From Hyphococcus lacteus (lineage in GTDB: Bacteria > Pseudomonadota > Alphaproteobacteria > Caulobacterales > Parvularculaceae), in the NCBI RefSeq assembly GCF_041058985.1, contig NZ_JBEHZE010000001.1, forward strand, positions 1,240,001 through 1,304,000: DNA of 64,000 bases, given 5' to 3'. Made by a program: the position numbers and the translations under genes. The first letter of the stretch is position 1. Every line of letters starts with the position of its first letter. Below are positions 43,960 to 52,647 of this stretch, piece by piece. Below the pieces are notes generated by a model that was given only the letters and a program-made list of their open reading frames with translations, had not been told where the DNA came from and did not search any database.

Positions 43960-45273
43960 ATGAAGGAAGCATCTCCGCTGTATCGTGGCTATGTCCTCTT
44001 TATTCTGGTGGTGGTTTACACCTTTAATTTTATCGACCGTCAAATTGTCGGTATTTTGGCGGTGCCGATTAAATCAGAATTGGCCTTAAGCGACACGCAA
44101 TTGAGCCTAATGGGCGGCCTCGCATTTGCACTCTTCTATACATTTTTAGGTATTCCAATCGCGATGTTGGCGGACCGTTCGTCTCGAACATGGGTGATGA
44201 CGGCGGCGCTTGCAATTTGGAGTGCAATGACGGCAGCGTGCGGTTTTGCGCAAAACTTTCTGCAATTATTTCTGGCGCGGTTAGGTGTTGGTGTGGGCGA
44301 GGCCGGAGGGGTCGCGCCGGCCTATTCGCTTATTTCCGATTATTTTCCGCCGGAAAAACGTGCCCGAGCATTATCAATCTATTCGTTCGGTATTCCTGTT
44401 GGGTCCGCACTAGGAATTTTACTGGGTGGTGTTCTGACAAGCTATCTGGGGTGGCGGTCGGCGTTCGTCATTGTTGGGTTGGCAGGTTTGGCGATCGCTC
44501 CCATATTTCGGCTGACATTGCGTGAGCCCAAACGTGGTGGTCTAGATGGCGAAGGTGCAGTAACGACCCCGGCAAAATTGAATGAAGTGGTCGCGACACT
44601 AGTCCGTAAATCAAGTTTTTGGGGGCTTTCATTTGGTGCTGCCAGTTCCTCAATGATGGGGTATGGCTTGATCTTCTGGCTTCCGTCGTTCTTTGTTCGT
44701 AGCTTTGGCGAGGCCTTGCCAGAATTCTTCGCTTGGATGCCAGCATTTTTAATGCCGGATAACGCTACACCACTTTTGTTCGCTTCCTATTTCTACGCGA
44801 CTATTTTGTTGGTTGGCGGCATTGCGGGCATTTGGCTTGGTGGCGTAATGGCCGACAAATATGGTCCCGAAAAGAAATCAACTTACGCTGTTGTCCCGGC
44901 TATTGCGTTTTTAACAACTGTTCCATTTTTCGTCGTTGGTGTAATGGCGACGTCCCTTTGGATTGCCTTTCCGGCATTTTTGGTGTTGCAGGCATTAAGC
45001 CTGGTTTGGTTAGGGCCGGTGTTGACCGCATTCCAACAGCTCGTGCAACCGAATATGCGAGCGACTGCTTCGGCTGTGTTTTTGTTCGTCAATAATTTGA
45101 TTGGTATCGGTCTTGGAAACCTGGCGATCGGTGCGATTTCTGATGGGTTAAAGAACGCCTATGGCGACGAGTCGTTACGTTATGCAATTTTATGTGGAAC
45201 TGTGTTTTACTTTATCGCGGCGGGTTTGTTCTTGTTGACGGCGCCTCGGTTAAAAAAGGATTGGGCGAGCTAA
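43960..45273 (+). CDS. MFS transporter, spinster-like
   Basis: A 437-residue inner-membrane carrier with 12 helices. The N-terminal FIDRQIVGILAVPIK, the loop 2-3 motif LADRSSRTWVM and ARLGVGVGEAGGVAPAYSLISDYFPPEKRARA are hallmarks of the spinster-like MFS group common next to TonB receptors. It begins immediately after the hydrolase stop codon and ends the operon before a strong bidirectional terminator. Likely cargo is the product of the hydrolase. Confidence 0.92.
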   Translation: MKEASPLYRGYVLFILVVVYTFNFIDRQIVGILAVPIKSELALSDTQLSLMGGLAFALFYTFLGIPIAMLADRSSRTWVMTAALAIWSAMTAACGFAQNFLQLFLARLGVGVGEAGGVAPAYSLISDYFPPEKRARALSIYSFGIPVGSALGILLGGVLTSYLGWRSAFVIVGLAGLAIAPIFRLTLREPKRGGLDGEGAVTTPAKLNEVVATLVRKSSFWGLSFGAASSSMMGYGLIFWLPSFFVRSFGEALPEFFAWMPAFLMPDNATPLLFASYFYATILLVGGIAGIWLGGVMADKYGPEKKSTYAVVPAIAFLTTVPFFVVGVMATSLWIAFPAFLVLQALSLVWLGPVLTAFQQLVQPNMRATASAVFLFVNNLIGIGLGNLAIGAISDGLKNAYGDESLRYAILCGTVFYFIAAGLFLLTAPRLKKDWAS

Positions 45274-45303
45274 AAAGTGCCATACTGAGATCTTTTGAAG
45301 CAA

Positions 45304-45332
45304 AAAAACGCCGCCCTTTAGGCGGCGTTTTT
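45304..45332. terminator. Bidirectional terminator between MFS and csp genes
   Basis: AAAAACGCCGCC (45304-45315) pairs perfectly with GGCGGCGTTTTT (45321-45332) around a five-base loop. It serves the MFS operon on plus and the cold-shock gene on minus. Confidence 0.95.
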
Positions 45333-45351
45333 ATTTACTCTTACATGACTT

Positions 45352-45555
45352 TTACGCCGGCTTTAGGTTACCAGCCGATGTTTTTCCGCGCTGATCTGTC
45401 AACTCATAGGATACCCGTTGACCTTCTTGTAGGTCGGGCATTCCAGCATCCTTCACAGCAGAAATATGTACAAAGACGTCTTTACCGCCATCATCAGGGG
45501 CGATAAATCCGTATCCTTTAGTGGCGTTGAACCATTTGACAGCGCCTGTAGCCAT
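45352..45555 (-). CDS. CspA-family cold-shock protein
   Basis: A 67-residue single cold-shock domain, with RNP1 KGYGFIA and RNP2 VFVHISA, which binds single-stranded RNA or DNA. AGGAGATCGAAT precedes the ATG at 45555; six upstream codons are open but not family-like. A promoter about 125 bases upstream gives it a long leader, a trait of cold-inducible csp genes. Confidence 0.95.
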   Translation of the reverse strand: MATGAVKWFNATKGYGFIAPDDGGKDVFVHISAVKDAGMPDLQEGQRVSYELTDQRGKTSAGNLKPA

Positions 45556-45685
45556 ATTCGATCTCCTATTCATGGCGTCGTCCGCACATCACTGTACGGT
45601 TTGGGTGGGCAACCATGTCTTGGGATCTTATCTTTCGGCCGTAGGCAGGCAGGTAAAGGTCGGGCAAAACAGAGTCGCATGTAAT

Positions 45686-45714
45686 TTAGAATACAGCTAT
45701 CGGGACTCGTCAAG
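45686..45714 (-). promoter_or_regulatory. Probable csp promoter with a long leader
   Basis: On the minus strand CTTGAC (45709-45714) is followed after 17 bases by TTCTAA (45686-45691). Transcription would start near 45680, leaving a leader of about 125 bases before the start codon. No open frame of note lies in it. Confidence 0.45.
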
Positions 45715-45744
45715 ACTGTGCGCTGTGTGCATCCGTAGTGTTAA

Positions 45745-48700
45745 TTACTGCGCGATCAAGATTTGCCGGGGTGAAATCTCATCTGCAGAAACACCTTTAA
45801 GCGTTATCTGGCCAGTGTTTCGAGGCAATTCTATTATGGCCCCATGAGGTCCATTTTGTATGGCTGATTGCAACGCCTTAAAGCTTGGAAATATTTCAGA
45901 AGAAAAATGTAAGCGGTCTTCTGAAGAATTAAAATCGGTTATTTCTTTGTTCCCTAGTTGGCTAGAATGCGCTCGATATGCGAATGCAAAAACATCCTCA
46001 CCGGGCCCGCCAGACAGGTTGTCGTCGCCGCTTCCCACAACCAATCGGTCATTGCCTGCGTTGCCTTCTAGTGTGTCGTCACCGTCCAAGCCAATAATAT
46101 AGTCGTTACCGTTGCCCCCACTCAGGGAGTCATTTCCGGCTTTTCCAACAATGAAGTTTGATTTTTCGTCGCCATTTTTGCCAAAAGAAATATGGGCGCG
46201 ATCAATCATCGATTTGTTTTCATCGCTCAGTGTAAAGAAAAAATTATTATATCTTTTTACGCTTCCCGGTGCATATGGCTCCCAAATTCTGGTGTGGCGA
46301 TTTCTTTTTAGTGAAATTGCCAGTGCTTCAAGGCTGCGTGGAGAGGCGGAGGTAGAAGCGAGCGCCATTAACGCAGCCTGAGCAGATGAAACATATCCAT
46401 ATGCGAGACCCGCATATCCCGCTGTACCTTCGTCATTGGCATCGGGGCCATTCTTTATTTTATCTGCGAGCACTGACCATTGGGTTACCATGGTCTCTCC
46501 GTCCGGATCTTTGGCTGGAAAACGATAGGCATTGGCGTAGTCTTCGCGAAACTCGAGATAACGGCCTGTGTGAAAATTCTCGGTCCATGCCATTAATTCT
46601 GTAGCAGTTTTATTGTCGCGCCTAGCTTCGAGCCATAATGCGAGAACCACATAATCATTTTGCCAAGGGGAGATCCGCTCTGGTTCACCATAAACGGATT
46701 CTTCGAAATAGCCTTCGAGCTCACCCGCGCCAGAAAACTCTCGGCGATCAACGTATTTTTCTTTCATAAGAGTAAGGTTTTGAGTGAGCGCCCGCTCCAG
46801 ATATTTTTTTGACGGATGTGTATCGGGCAATGCCCAAGCCGCGTTTGAAATATCGCGCAACGACCATGCTGAGGCACGAACCTGTTCAACGTCGATTGCC
46901 TTTAGACCGCCCATCCGTAAGGCTGGCCACCGGCCGAAAATTGCCCAGGCCGCTTGCATTGCCAGTTCATCAGCATAGTAATGATCTGCGGAAACTAGAT
47001 AAGGGATATAGAATAAATCGGGTTTGTGTGAATGGTCAGGCGACCAGCCACCGTCACTTGATGCGAAAATATCGGGGTTTGGTTGATCGGGCCTATAGCG
47101 TTCTTCTAATCCGCGTTCATCGGCCCAAAACTTTGGCCGAATTTCGATCGAGATAGGTGCGCCAGTGCGTTCGTCAATGTAATGCCACGGTACTGCGCCG
47201 CCCGCGTCGGCATTGGTCATCATAACTCGGCGTGCGGCTTCGCTTTGGGTGATCAAATAATTAGAAACCCAGCGCGGATAAATCCCGATGTCATCACGCC
47301 CACCGGTTGACGGAAAATATTTTGTGATTTCGGCTTGTGCCATTGGGGGCAGAGCAGCAAGCTGCCTATCCGCATCTGCAATTGTTTCGGCATTAACGCC
47401 CATGGTTGGGTCGAGTGGTAGAACAGCGCTTGCGGCAACTAGATATTCAAGTTCATATATAACGTGAGCGGATGTGTGCGGTGATGACCAAAACACACGG
47501 TGCCAATTCGATGAACGGTGATGACCGATTTCGGATGCTGTAAATGCCGGGGATTTCTTGTCGCCGATTACGACATCGTAGACATTGTGCCGAATTCCAG
47601 GTGAAAATGTTTTGCTACTGTCAAAGATGACAGCGGTGCGAATATTTCCATTGCGGTAGATGCGTACATCAAATTGCACCCGCAAATGCGCAGCGACTTC
47701 CTTCTCGACGCGGAATTCTTGGGCCAATGTCCCTGACAGCCACTCTGGCTGAACATTTTCATCGAGAAGCAAGTCTCTTGCGTTGAGCGATATTTCTTTC
47801 GTCGGAGCGGTTTCGGAATAAAGCGATATAGAGACGGGGAAGGAATACTCATCTTCGATAATTTGGCGACCATCAAAAGGCGCATCTTCCGTAGCCTCAA
47901 TGGGCCAAAGCGAAATGTCTATAATGTCATCAGGGTCAAGCACTGGCGGCTCAATCGTGATTGCTGCATGTCTTATCGTTCCGTCGCGGTGGAACGCCTT
48001 CACATCAATCTGTGTCGGGATAGAGGCGTCATGCGTTTTCGCGGTGATCGCTTGGTTGGCCGAGACAGCGCCTTCAGGAAAGACCATACCGAAAGTAAGA
48101 GGCGCGTTTGTTCGTTCATTCCAATTGTTTTGTAGTTTAATTTGCGCGATTGCCCCCGCGATTTCGGTGAAATCAACAGCTTTTACGGTGCCTGACTTTT
48201 TGATGTTCCGCGGCGCACGTTGTTCGAGCGTAAGGCCATCAGCCGTGGGATAAGTGATTGGTGTTTTTATCGCGGGAGCTGCGGTTTCTTTATACTCAAA
48301 CGTACCTCCGGTTTCATCACGGACAATATTCTTGGTAACAACCGGAAGAAGGTCGGTTGCGTTCCTAAGCAATTTTCCGTTTTGTTTTCTGTTGGTAATT
48401 TGGTTTTCGGTTATGATGAGGGTAGTCGCTTCGCCACCGCGCGATAGATCATAATTGATTAGGGTCGGATTATCCGCATTGGCGGCTTGGATAAACCGGT
48501 TTCCTGAAATGGTGACATCTCCGCCCTTAGAGGTATCAATGGCGTAACTCGTTCTTCCGTCGGCGTCGTCGAGTTTGGAATTTTTAATCGAAGTTGTAGC
48601 AGCAAGCGATTTAACATGATGCCCGATTTTTGTGCCAATAAAGTCGCTGCTGGTAATTCGAACGCTTTTTGCCCTAACCACATAGATCCCATGTGAATAT

Positions 48701-49167
48701 CCGTCACCAAATCCATTGCCGTTGAAGGTGCTATCGTCAATGGTGATTGCACTATGCTCGTCACCGGTCGCTAATATGCCGTTCTCATTTCCAATGAAAC
48801 GGCAATTCACAACGGTAAGATCTGCGCCGTCATGCCGAATACCGGCACCATTCTTGTCGGGAGAGTGTGCCCCATCAAATAAAATATTCTCTATACGAAT
48901 ATTCGTATTTGGTTGAGAATTTAAAATACCTTTGGCGACGGGTGATGACGACCAAAGCGTCACTGTGCCATTTCCAATAATTTCTAGATCGTGTCTTAGC
49001 TTTAGGTCTGTGATGTTATACCGCCCCGGGGCGATCGTGATTGTCTCACCGCTTGCGGCGCGTTCGACAGCGAGTTTCAACTTCTGGGCGCTATCGACCA
49101 AAATATCAGCTGATGCCGATGAGATGGAGATAACGCAAATTATGACCAGGGTAAGAAAATTTCTCAT
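45745..49167 (-). CDS. Large secreted beta-helix/RTX protein, possible polysaccharide lyase
   Basis: A 1140-residue modular protein. In order: Sec signal peptide (1-20); right-handed parallel beta-helix with repeated asparagine-ladder-like turns (about 30-290; typical of pectate lyases); a beta-rich domain (about 320-590) whose GTIRHAAITI phrase recalls the RIFT-barrel part of PcRGLX/YetA-like lyases; an alpha-helical, toroid-like domain (about 600-985) with conserved-looking GGWSPDHSHKPDLFY, GELEGYFEES and ISPWQND; six calcium-binding RTX nonapeptides of the GGxGxDxux kind (about 1007-1062); and a C-terminal 75-residue tail ending in a hydrophobic strand. The overall plan suggests binding and cleavage of a surface or algal polysaccharide. 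The catalytic activity is a guess. No type I secretion genes are in the window. Confidence 0.75.
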   Translation of the reverse strand: MRNFLTLVIICVISISSASADILVDSAQKLKLAVERAASGETITIAPGRYNITDLKLRHDLEIIGNGTVTLWSSSPVAKGILNSQPNTNIRIENILFDGAHSPDKNGAGIRHDGADLTVVNCRFIGNENGILATGDEHSAITIDDSTFNGNGFGDGYSHGIYVVRAKSVRITSSDFIGTKIGHHVKSLAATTSIKNSKLDDADGRTSYAIDTSKGGDVTISGNRFIQAANADNPTLINYDLSRGGEATTLIITENQITNRKQNGKLLRNATDLLPVVTKNIVRDETGGTFEYKETAAPAIKTPITYPTADGLTLEQRAPRNIKKSGTVKAVDFTEIAGAIAQIKLQNNWNERTNAPLTFGMVFPEGAVSANQAITAKTHDASIPTQIDVKAFHRDGTIRHAAITIEPPVLDPDDIIDISLWPIEATEDAPFDGRQIIEDEYSFPVSISLYSETAPTKEISLNARDLLLDENVQPEWLSGTLAQEFRVEKEVAAHLRVQFDVRIYRNGNIRTAVIFDSSKTFSPGIRHNVYDVVIGDKKSPAFTASEIGHHRSSNWHRVFWSSPHTSAHVIYELEYLVAASAVLPLDPTMGVNAETIADADRQLAALPPMAQAEITKYFPSTGGRDDIGIYPRWVSNYLITQSEAARRVMMTNADAGGAVPWHYIDERTGAPISIEIRPKFWADERGLEERYRPDQPNPDIFASSDGGWSPDHSHKPDLFYIPYLVSADHYYADELAMQAAWAIFGRWPALRMGGLKAIDVEQVRASAWSLRDISNAAWALPDTHPSKKYLERALTQNLTLMKEKYVDRREFSGAGELEGYFEESVYGEPERISPWQNDYVVLALWLEARRDNKTATELMAWTENFHTGRYLEFREDYANAYRFPAKDPDGETMVTQWSVLADKIKNGPDANDEGTAGYAGLAYGYVSSAQAALMALASTSASPRSLEALAISLKRNRHTRIWEPYAPGSVKRYNNFFFTLSDENKSMIDRAHISFGKNGDEKSNFIVGKAGNDSLSGGNGNDYIIGLDGDDTLEGNAGNDRLVVGSGDDNLSGGPGEDVFAFAYRAHSSQLGNKEITDFNSSEDRLHFSSEIFPSFKALQSAIQNGPHGAIIELPRNTGQITLKGVSADEISPRQILIAQ

Positions 49168-49207
49168 GCGTTGATTATAGCGGAGAAATTGCCAAATTTT
49201 ACTAAAT

Positions 49208-49873
49208 TCAGGGTTGGCTCGGCGCTTTAAGCGCTTCGCGTAAAGTATCGGCTAGACGCGCCGGCGGCAGCGCCCCGGAAAAGCCAGTGCGTTCATTGAC
49301 AATAAAAGTCGGCACACCGGTCACGCCGGCTTGCCGAAAAGCGTCGGCTTCAGCCTTTACTTCTTTCGCGCTCGTGGGGTTTTTTAGGTCACGTAGTGCG
49401 TTTTCACCGTCTAGACCTGCGTCTATCGCAATTTGCACGAGCGTATCATCATCGCCAATATTCGCGCCGTCGTTCCAATAAGCGCCATAGAGTGCGAGGG
49501 CCAGACGTTCCTGCGCACCGTCAAAATGCGCAAGCCGGATAAGCTGATGGGCCTTTAGGGTGTTGGGCAGAAATGTGGGCTTTGACGGATCAAAGGCAAA
49601 CCCAGCACCGATGGCCGCTGCTTTTAACTGATGCGCCATTTCAGTTCGTTGTTGCTCGTCAGGGAATTTCTTTTCGTAATACGCTTGGCGATCAACGCCC
49701 TCAATCGGTGTATCGGGATTGAGTTGATAAGCGCGAACGCGCGGCAGCACGATAAATTCATCCTTTAGGCGTTCACGCGCCATGAAAAATGATTTCAATC
49801 CTACATAACACCATGGGCAAACAGGGTCAGAAACGATGTCTACTAAAATACGGGGGCGATCAGTTTCTGACAT
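49208..49873 (-). CDS. DsbA-family FrnE-like oxidoreductase
   Basis: A 221-residue cytoplasmic protein (no signal peptide) of the thioredoxin-fold DsbA/FrnE group. The redox site CPWC is at about residues 19-22, and the cis-Pro loop is GVTGVPTF (about 181-188). FrnE-like proteins act as disulfide isomerases linked to stress in Deinococcus; other members are polyketide enzymes. The neighbour is an exported DsrE-like protein, divergently transcribed. Confidence 0.9.
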   Translation of the reverse strand: MSETDRPRILVDIVSDPVCPWCYVGLKSFFMARERLKDEFIVLPRVRAYQLNPDTPIEGVDRQAYYEKKFPDEQQRTEMAHQLKAAAIGAGFAFDPSKPTFLPNTLKAHQLIRLAHFDGAQERLALALYGAYWNDGANIGDDDTLVQIAIDAGLDGENALRDLKNPTSAKEVKAEADAFRQAGVTGVPTFIVNERTGFSGALPPARLADTLREALKAPSQP

Positions 49874-50037
49874 GCGGTACCTTTATTGTCGCTAATGACG
49901 TGCGCGAATTTGGAGCAATTTTGCCTCTGATGTTAGCATATAGGTGTTATATGTGTAAGTTGAGCTGTCGAATTATCAATTTACCGCTAGGTGATTTTTC
50001 GATCACTATACGTTGTTTTTAATAGAGGGAGTTTTCA

Positions 50038-50574
50038 ATGCGATTTACAGTGTTTACGGCAATTTTATTGATGTTTCCGATGTTGGCAAATGCTGAAACG
50101 CCGGTATTTTCAATGGGGCCTGTTTTTGAAAAATTTGGACAGGTTGCAGATGTGGAAACCGATTTTGAAATTCCAACGGGAACGCAGTTTCGTGTCAGCT
50201 TTGATGTGGCAAAGGGGGCTAACGAAGGTGAGCACAACAGAACATTAGTAAGCGCCGCGCGGTTCGTGAACATGCATGCGCGTGCGAGCGCTCCCCTCGA
50301 TGATATAGACGTTGCAATTGTAGTTCACGGCAAGGCTGTGCTTGATGTGACTAATCCTCTAAAATATGAGGATGAGATAGGCGGTGACAATGTGAACCGT
50401 ACACTCGTAGCTGCGCTTATCGAACAGGGGGTGCGCATTATCGTTTGTGGTCAAAGCGCTGCGCATCAAAATGTCACCAAAACTGATTTGTTGCCTGGTG
50501 TTGAAATGGCTCTATCGGCGATGACTGCACATGCCGTTTTACAGCGCGACGGGTATACCCTTAATCCGTTTTAA
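50038..50574 (+). CDS. Exported DsrE/F-like protein
   Basis: A 178-residue protein with a signal peptide (1-19). The remainder has the DsrE/DsrF-like sulfur-relay fold, with VNMHARASAPLDDIDVAIVVHG and a late single Cys in VRIIVCGQSA (about residue 140), the position used for sulfur transfer in some members. GAGGGAG lies before the ATG. Its stop overlaps the convergent DUF2855 gene by four bases. The periplasmic role is unknown. Confidence 0.82.
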   Translation: MRFTVFTAILLMFPMLANAETPVFSMGPVFEKFGQVADVETDFEIPTGTQFRVSFDVAKGANEGEHNRTLVSAARFVNMHARASAPLDDIDVAIVVHGKAVLDVTNPLKYEDEIGGDNVNRTLVAALIEQGVRIIVCGQSAAHQNVTKTDLLPGVEMALSAMTAHAVLQRDGYTLNPF

Positions 50575-51653
50575 AAGCTAACGACCCATGCGGCATTTGG
50601 GGGCGTCTTGCCTTGGTAGACGTCCTGCCACGCGGCTTCAACAGCGGTGGGGCCGGTTTCACGTTTAATTGTTAGCCAATTTCGGGTTTTCAGCGCCGCT
50701 TCTTTCCAAAAGGCCAGAGCCTTTTGTTCGAATATGCCGGGCCCCCAATCTTTTGTGCGTTTTTGAATATGACCGGGTGCAAAGAACATTTGACTCCGGT
50801 CACGAATAAAATCGGGGCCCATTGAATTTTCTTCGTAATGTGTTGCGCCAACATTGGAGGTATATTTCATGTTGTCGCCGAGTGCTTTGTGCAACGCATT
50901 TAGAATTGATCCGTTTCCGGACATATCAATAATCACAGATGGCTTATCGCTGTCGATGCTTGCAATATCGTCATAGGTGAGCACGCTGTCATATAAATCC
51001 AACGCCTGAACGGTGTTCTTACTTCGCGGGGAAGTTAGGCCCACGAGTTTAGGTGCGTTCGCATCATTGTTGATCGCATATGCAGTGCCAATTGCTGTTT
51101 TGCTTGATGCGCTAGGAATGACGACCTGTGATGCGCCAAACCAATTATTGTCTTTTAGAAAGTCATAGAGACAAAACGACGTTGCATAGAGTGGAAATAA
51201 TACCATTCGATCATCGTCAAATGCGTCATCATAACCGGGCTCCGCCTTGACGCGGCTATAACTGTTGTAAACGGGTGGCAAGTCGGCTCTGTGGGCTGCG
51301 CCATCAAACATTCGGTGTTCGCTAATGCGGGTGGGGGCCATCACCAAATGGCTAGCCATGGGCCAATAGCCATAGAGACGATCCCCCACGGGGACCTTGG
51401 GGTGGTTCGACTCGATGATATCGGCAAACCCCCAAACCGGAATAATGCCTTCATCATCTTTCTCCACGGGAAAGAATTTCCAATATCCGATACGTTCACC
51501 GACAACGCCATAGGTCACGTTGTTTGCGGTTAATGCAAAGCGATCAACCTTTGCCAATACCTCACCATTGTTCAGGCTCGAGACGTTGCGTTCGACTGTG
51601 CGGGTTTGGCCAAGGTTTTTCTTATCGACGATGAACTCGGTGATCGTGGTCAT
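50571..51653 (-). CDS. DUF2855 family protein
   Basis: A 360-residue protein of the DUF2855 family, which resembles medium-chain dehydrogenases: an N-terminal GroES-like part (about 20-130, with ALTANNVTYGVVGERIGYW) and a Rossmann-like part (about 160-310, with QVVIPSASSKTAIGTAYAI). The usual zinc-ligand Cys cluster and a classical GxGxxG are missing, so activity is uncertain. Its function is not known. Confidence 0.88.
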   Translation of the reverse strand: MTTITEFIVDKKNLGQTRTVERNVSSLNNGEVLAKVDRFALTANNVTYGVVGERIGYWKFFPVEKDDEGIIPVWGFADIIESNHPKVPVGDRLYGYWPMASHLVMAPTRISEHRMFDGAAHRADLPPVYNSYSRVKAEPGYDDAFDDDRMVLFPLYATSFCLYDFLKDNNWFGASQVVIPSASSKTAIGTAYAINNDANAPKLVGLTSPRSKNTVQALDLYDSVLTYDDIASIDSDKPSVIIDMSGNGSILNALHKALGDNMKYTSNVGATHYEENSMGPDFIRDRSQMFFAPGHIQKRTKDWGPGIFEQKALAFWKEAALKTRNWLTIKRETGPTAVEAAWQDVYQGKTPPNAAWVVSF

Positions 51654-51732
51654 AACGCCCTCTCGTTGCTTTCGGTGAGACTAGCACCTCCCTTAGCAAA
51701 GGTTGAGCATTCCAACTGCTATTCCCGAAACG

Positions 51733-51762
51733 AAAAAAGGGAAGGCGCAAAACGCCTTCCCT
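51733..51762 (-). terminator. Terminator after rpmA
   Basis: AGGGAAGGCG (51738-51747) pairs perfectly with CGCCTTCCCT (51753-51762). On the minus strand the stem is followed by a T-run (complement of A at 51733-51738), ending the rplU-rpmA transcript. Confidence 0.9.
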
Positions 51763-51801
51763 CTATTCAGTCTATGCCAGCGCGAAAGCGCCGAGAAATT
51801 A

Positions 51802-52059
51802 CTATTCGCCCGGAATGATCGAGACGAAATTCTTTTTGCCGCGCTTTTCAGCAAACTTAACCCGACCAGAGATCAAAGCGAAAAGCGTATGATCTTTGCC
51901 CATACCGACATTGTCGCCTGGGTGGAATTTGGTGCCGCGCTGACGGACAAGGATGTTGCCTGGAATGACGTCTTCGCCACCAAACTTTTTCACGCCGAGC
52001 CGGCGACCAGCCGAGTCGCGCCCGTTGCGGGATGAACCACCTGCTTTTTTATGCGCCAT
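51802..52059 (-). CDS. rpmA: 50S ribosomal protein L27
   Basis: An 85-residue ribosomal protein with the standard N-terminus MAHKKAGGSSRNGRDS, whose tail reaches the peptidyl transferase centre, and GNILVRQRGTKFHPG. The AAGGAG ribosome-binding site lies inside the last codons of rplU, three bases separating the genes. A terminator follows, so obg is not in this operon. Confidence 0.97.
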   Translation of the reverse strand: MAHKKAGGSSRNGRDSAGRRLGVKKFGGEDVIPGNILVRQRGTKFHPGDNVGMGKDHTLFALISGRVKFAEKRGKKNFVSIIPGE

Positions 52060-52062
52060 CTC

Positions 52063-52647
52063 TTACTCCTTTTCGCCTTTAGCGAGTTTTTTAGCTTGCT
52101 CAACCCAGCCTTCGCGTTCGATGCGGCCTTTAAAGCTCAGCAATTCGTCATATTTTGCGATGTCTTCAGGGCCCCAAGCGGCGATCTGGGCGAATGTGGT
52201 TACGCCAGCATCATGAAGCTTGGTCTCAAGAACCGGACCAACACCTGAAAGTTGTTTAAGATCGTCACCACCAGCGGCTGCTTTTGGTGCTGCCTTCGGG
52301 GCTGCCTTTTTCGTCGCAGGTTTCGCCTTTGCGCCACCGGTTAGAATTTCGGTGACACGAAGAACTGTCAAATGCTGACGGTGGCCAGCTTTGCGGCGAT
52401 AGTTCTGACGACGACGCTTTTTGAAAACGATAATTTTCTTGTCGCGCTTTTGCTCAAGGATCTCTGCGGCGACGGCTGCACCATCTACCATTGGTGCGCC
52501 AACAGTGACTTCGCCACCATTGCCAACCATCAGGATCTCGTCGAGCGTCACGACATCACCAGCCTCACCGGGCAGGCGCTCAACCTTTAGGATATCATCT
52601 TTGGAAACGCGGTATTGCTTACCGCCAGTCTTAACGACTGCGTACAT
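52063..52647 (-). CDS. rplU: 50S ribosomal protein L21 with C-terminal HhH extension
   Basis: A 194-residue L21. The ribosomal part is residues 1-103 (MYAVVKTGGKQYRV, KRRRQNYRRKAGHRQ). An Ala/Lys/Pro linker (about 105-125) leads to a helix-hairpin-helix-like domain (about 127-190) with LSGVGPVLETKLHDAGV and FKGRIEREGWVEQA, a module also found at the ends of other alphaproteobacterial proteins. The extension's role is not known. Confidence 0.95.
   Translation of the reverse strand: MYAVVKTGGKQYRVSKDDILKVERLPGEAGDVVTLDEILMVGNGGEVTVGAPMVDGAAVAAEILEQKRDKKIIVFKKRRRQNYRRKAGHRQHLTVLRVTEILTGGAKAKPATKKAAPKAAPKAAAGGDDLKQLSGVGPVLETKLHDAGVTTFAQIAAWGPEDIAKYDELLSFKGRIEREGWVEQAKKLAKGEKE

Noticed and set aside
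47312..47323. GGAAAATATTTT, resembling the candidate operator of the 56-64 kb locus
   Set aside because: It lies inside the coding sequence of the large beta-helix/RTX gene; taken as a chance match and a caution on motif significance.
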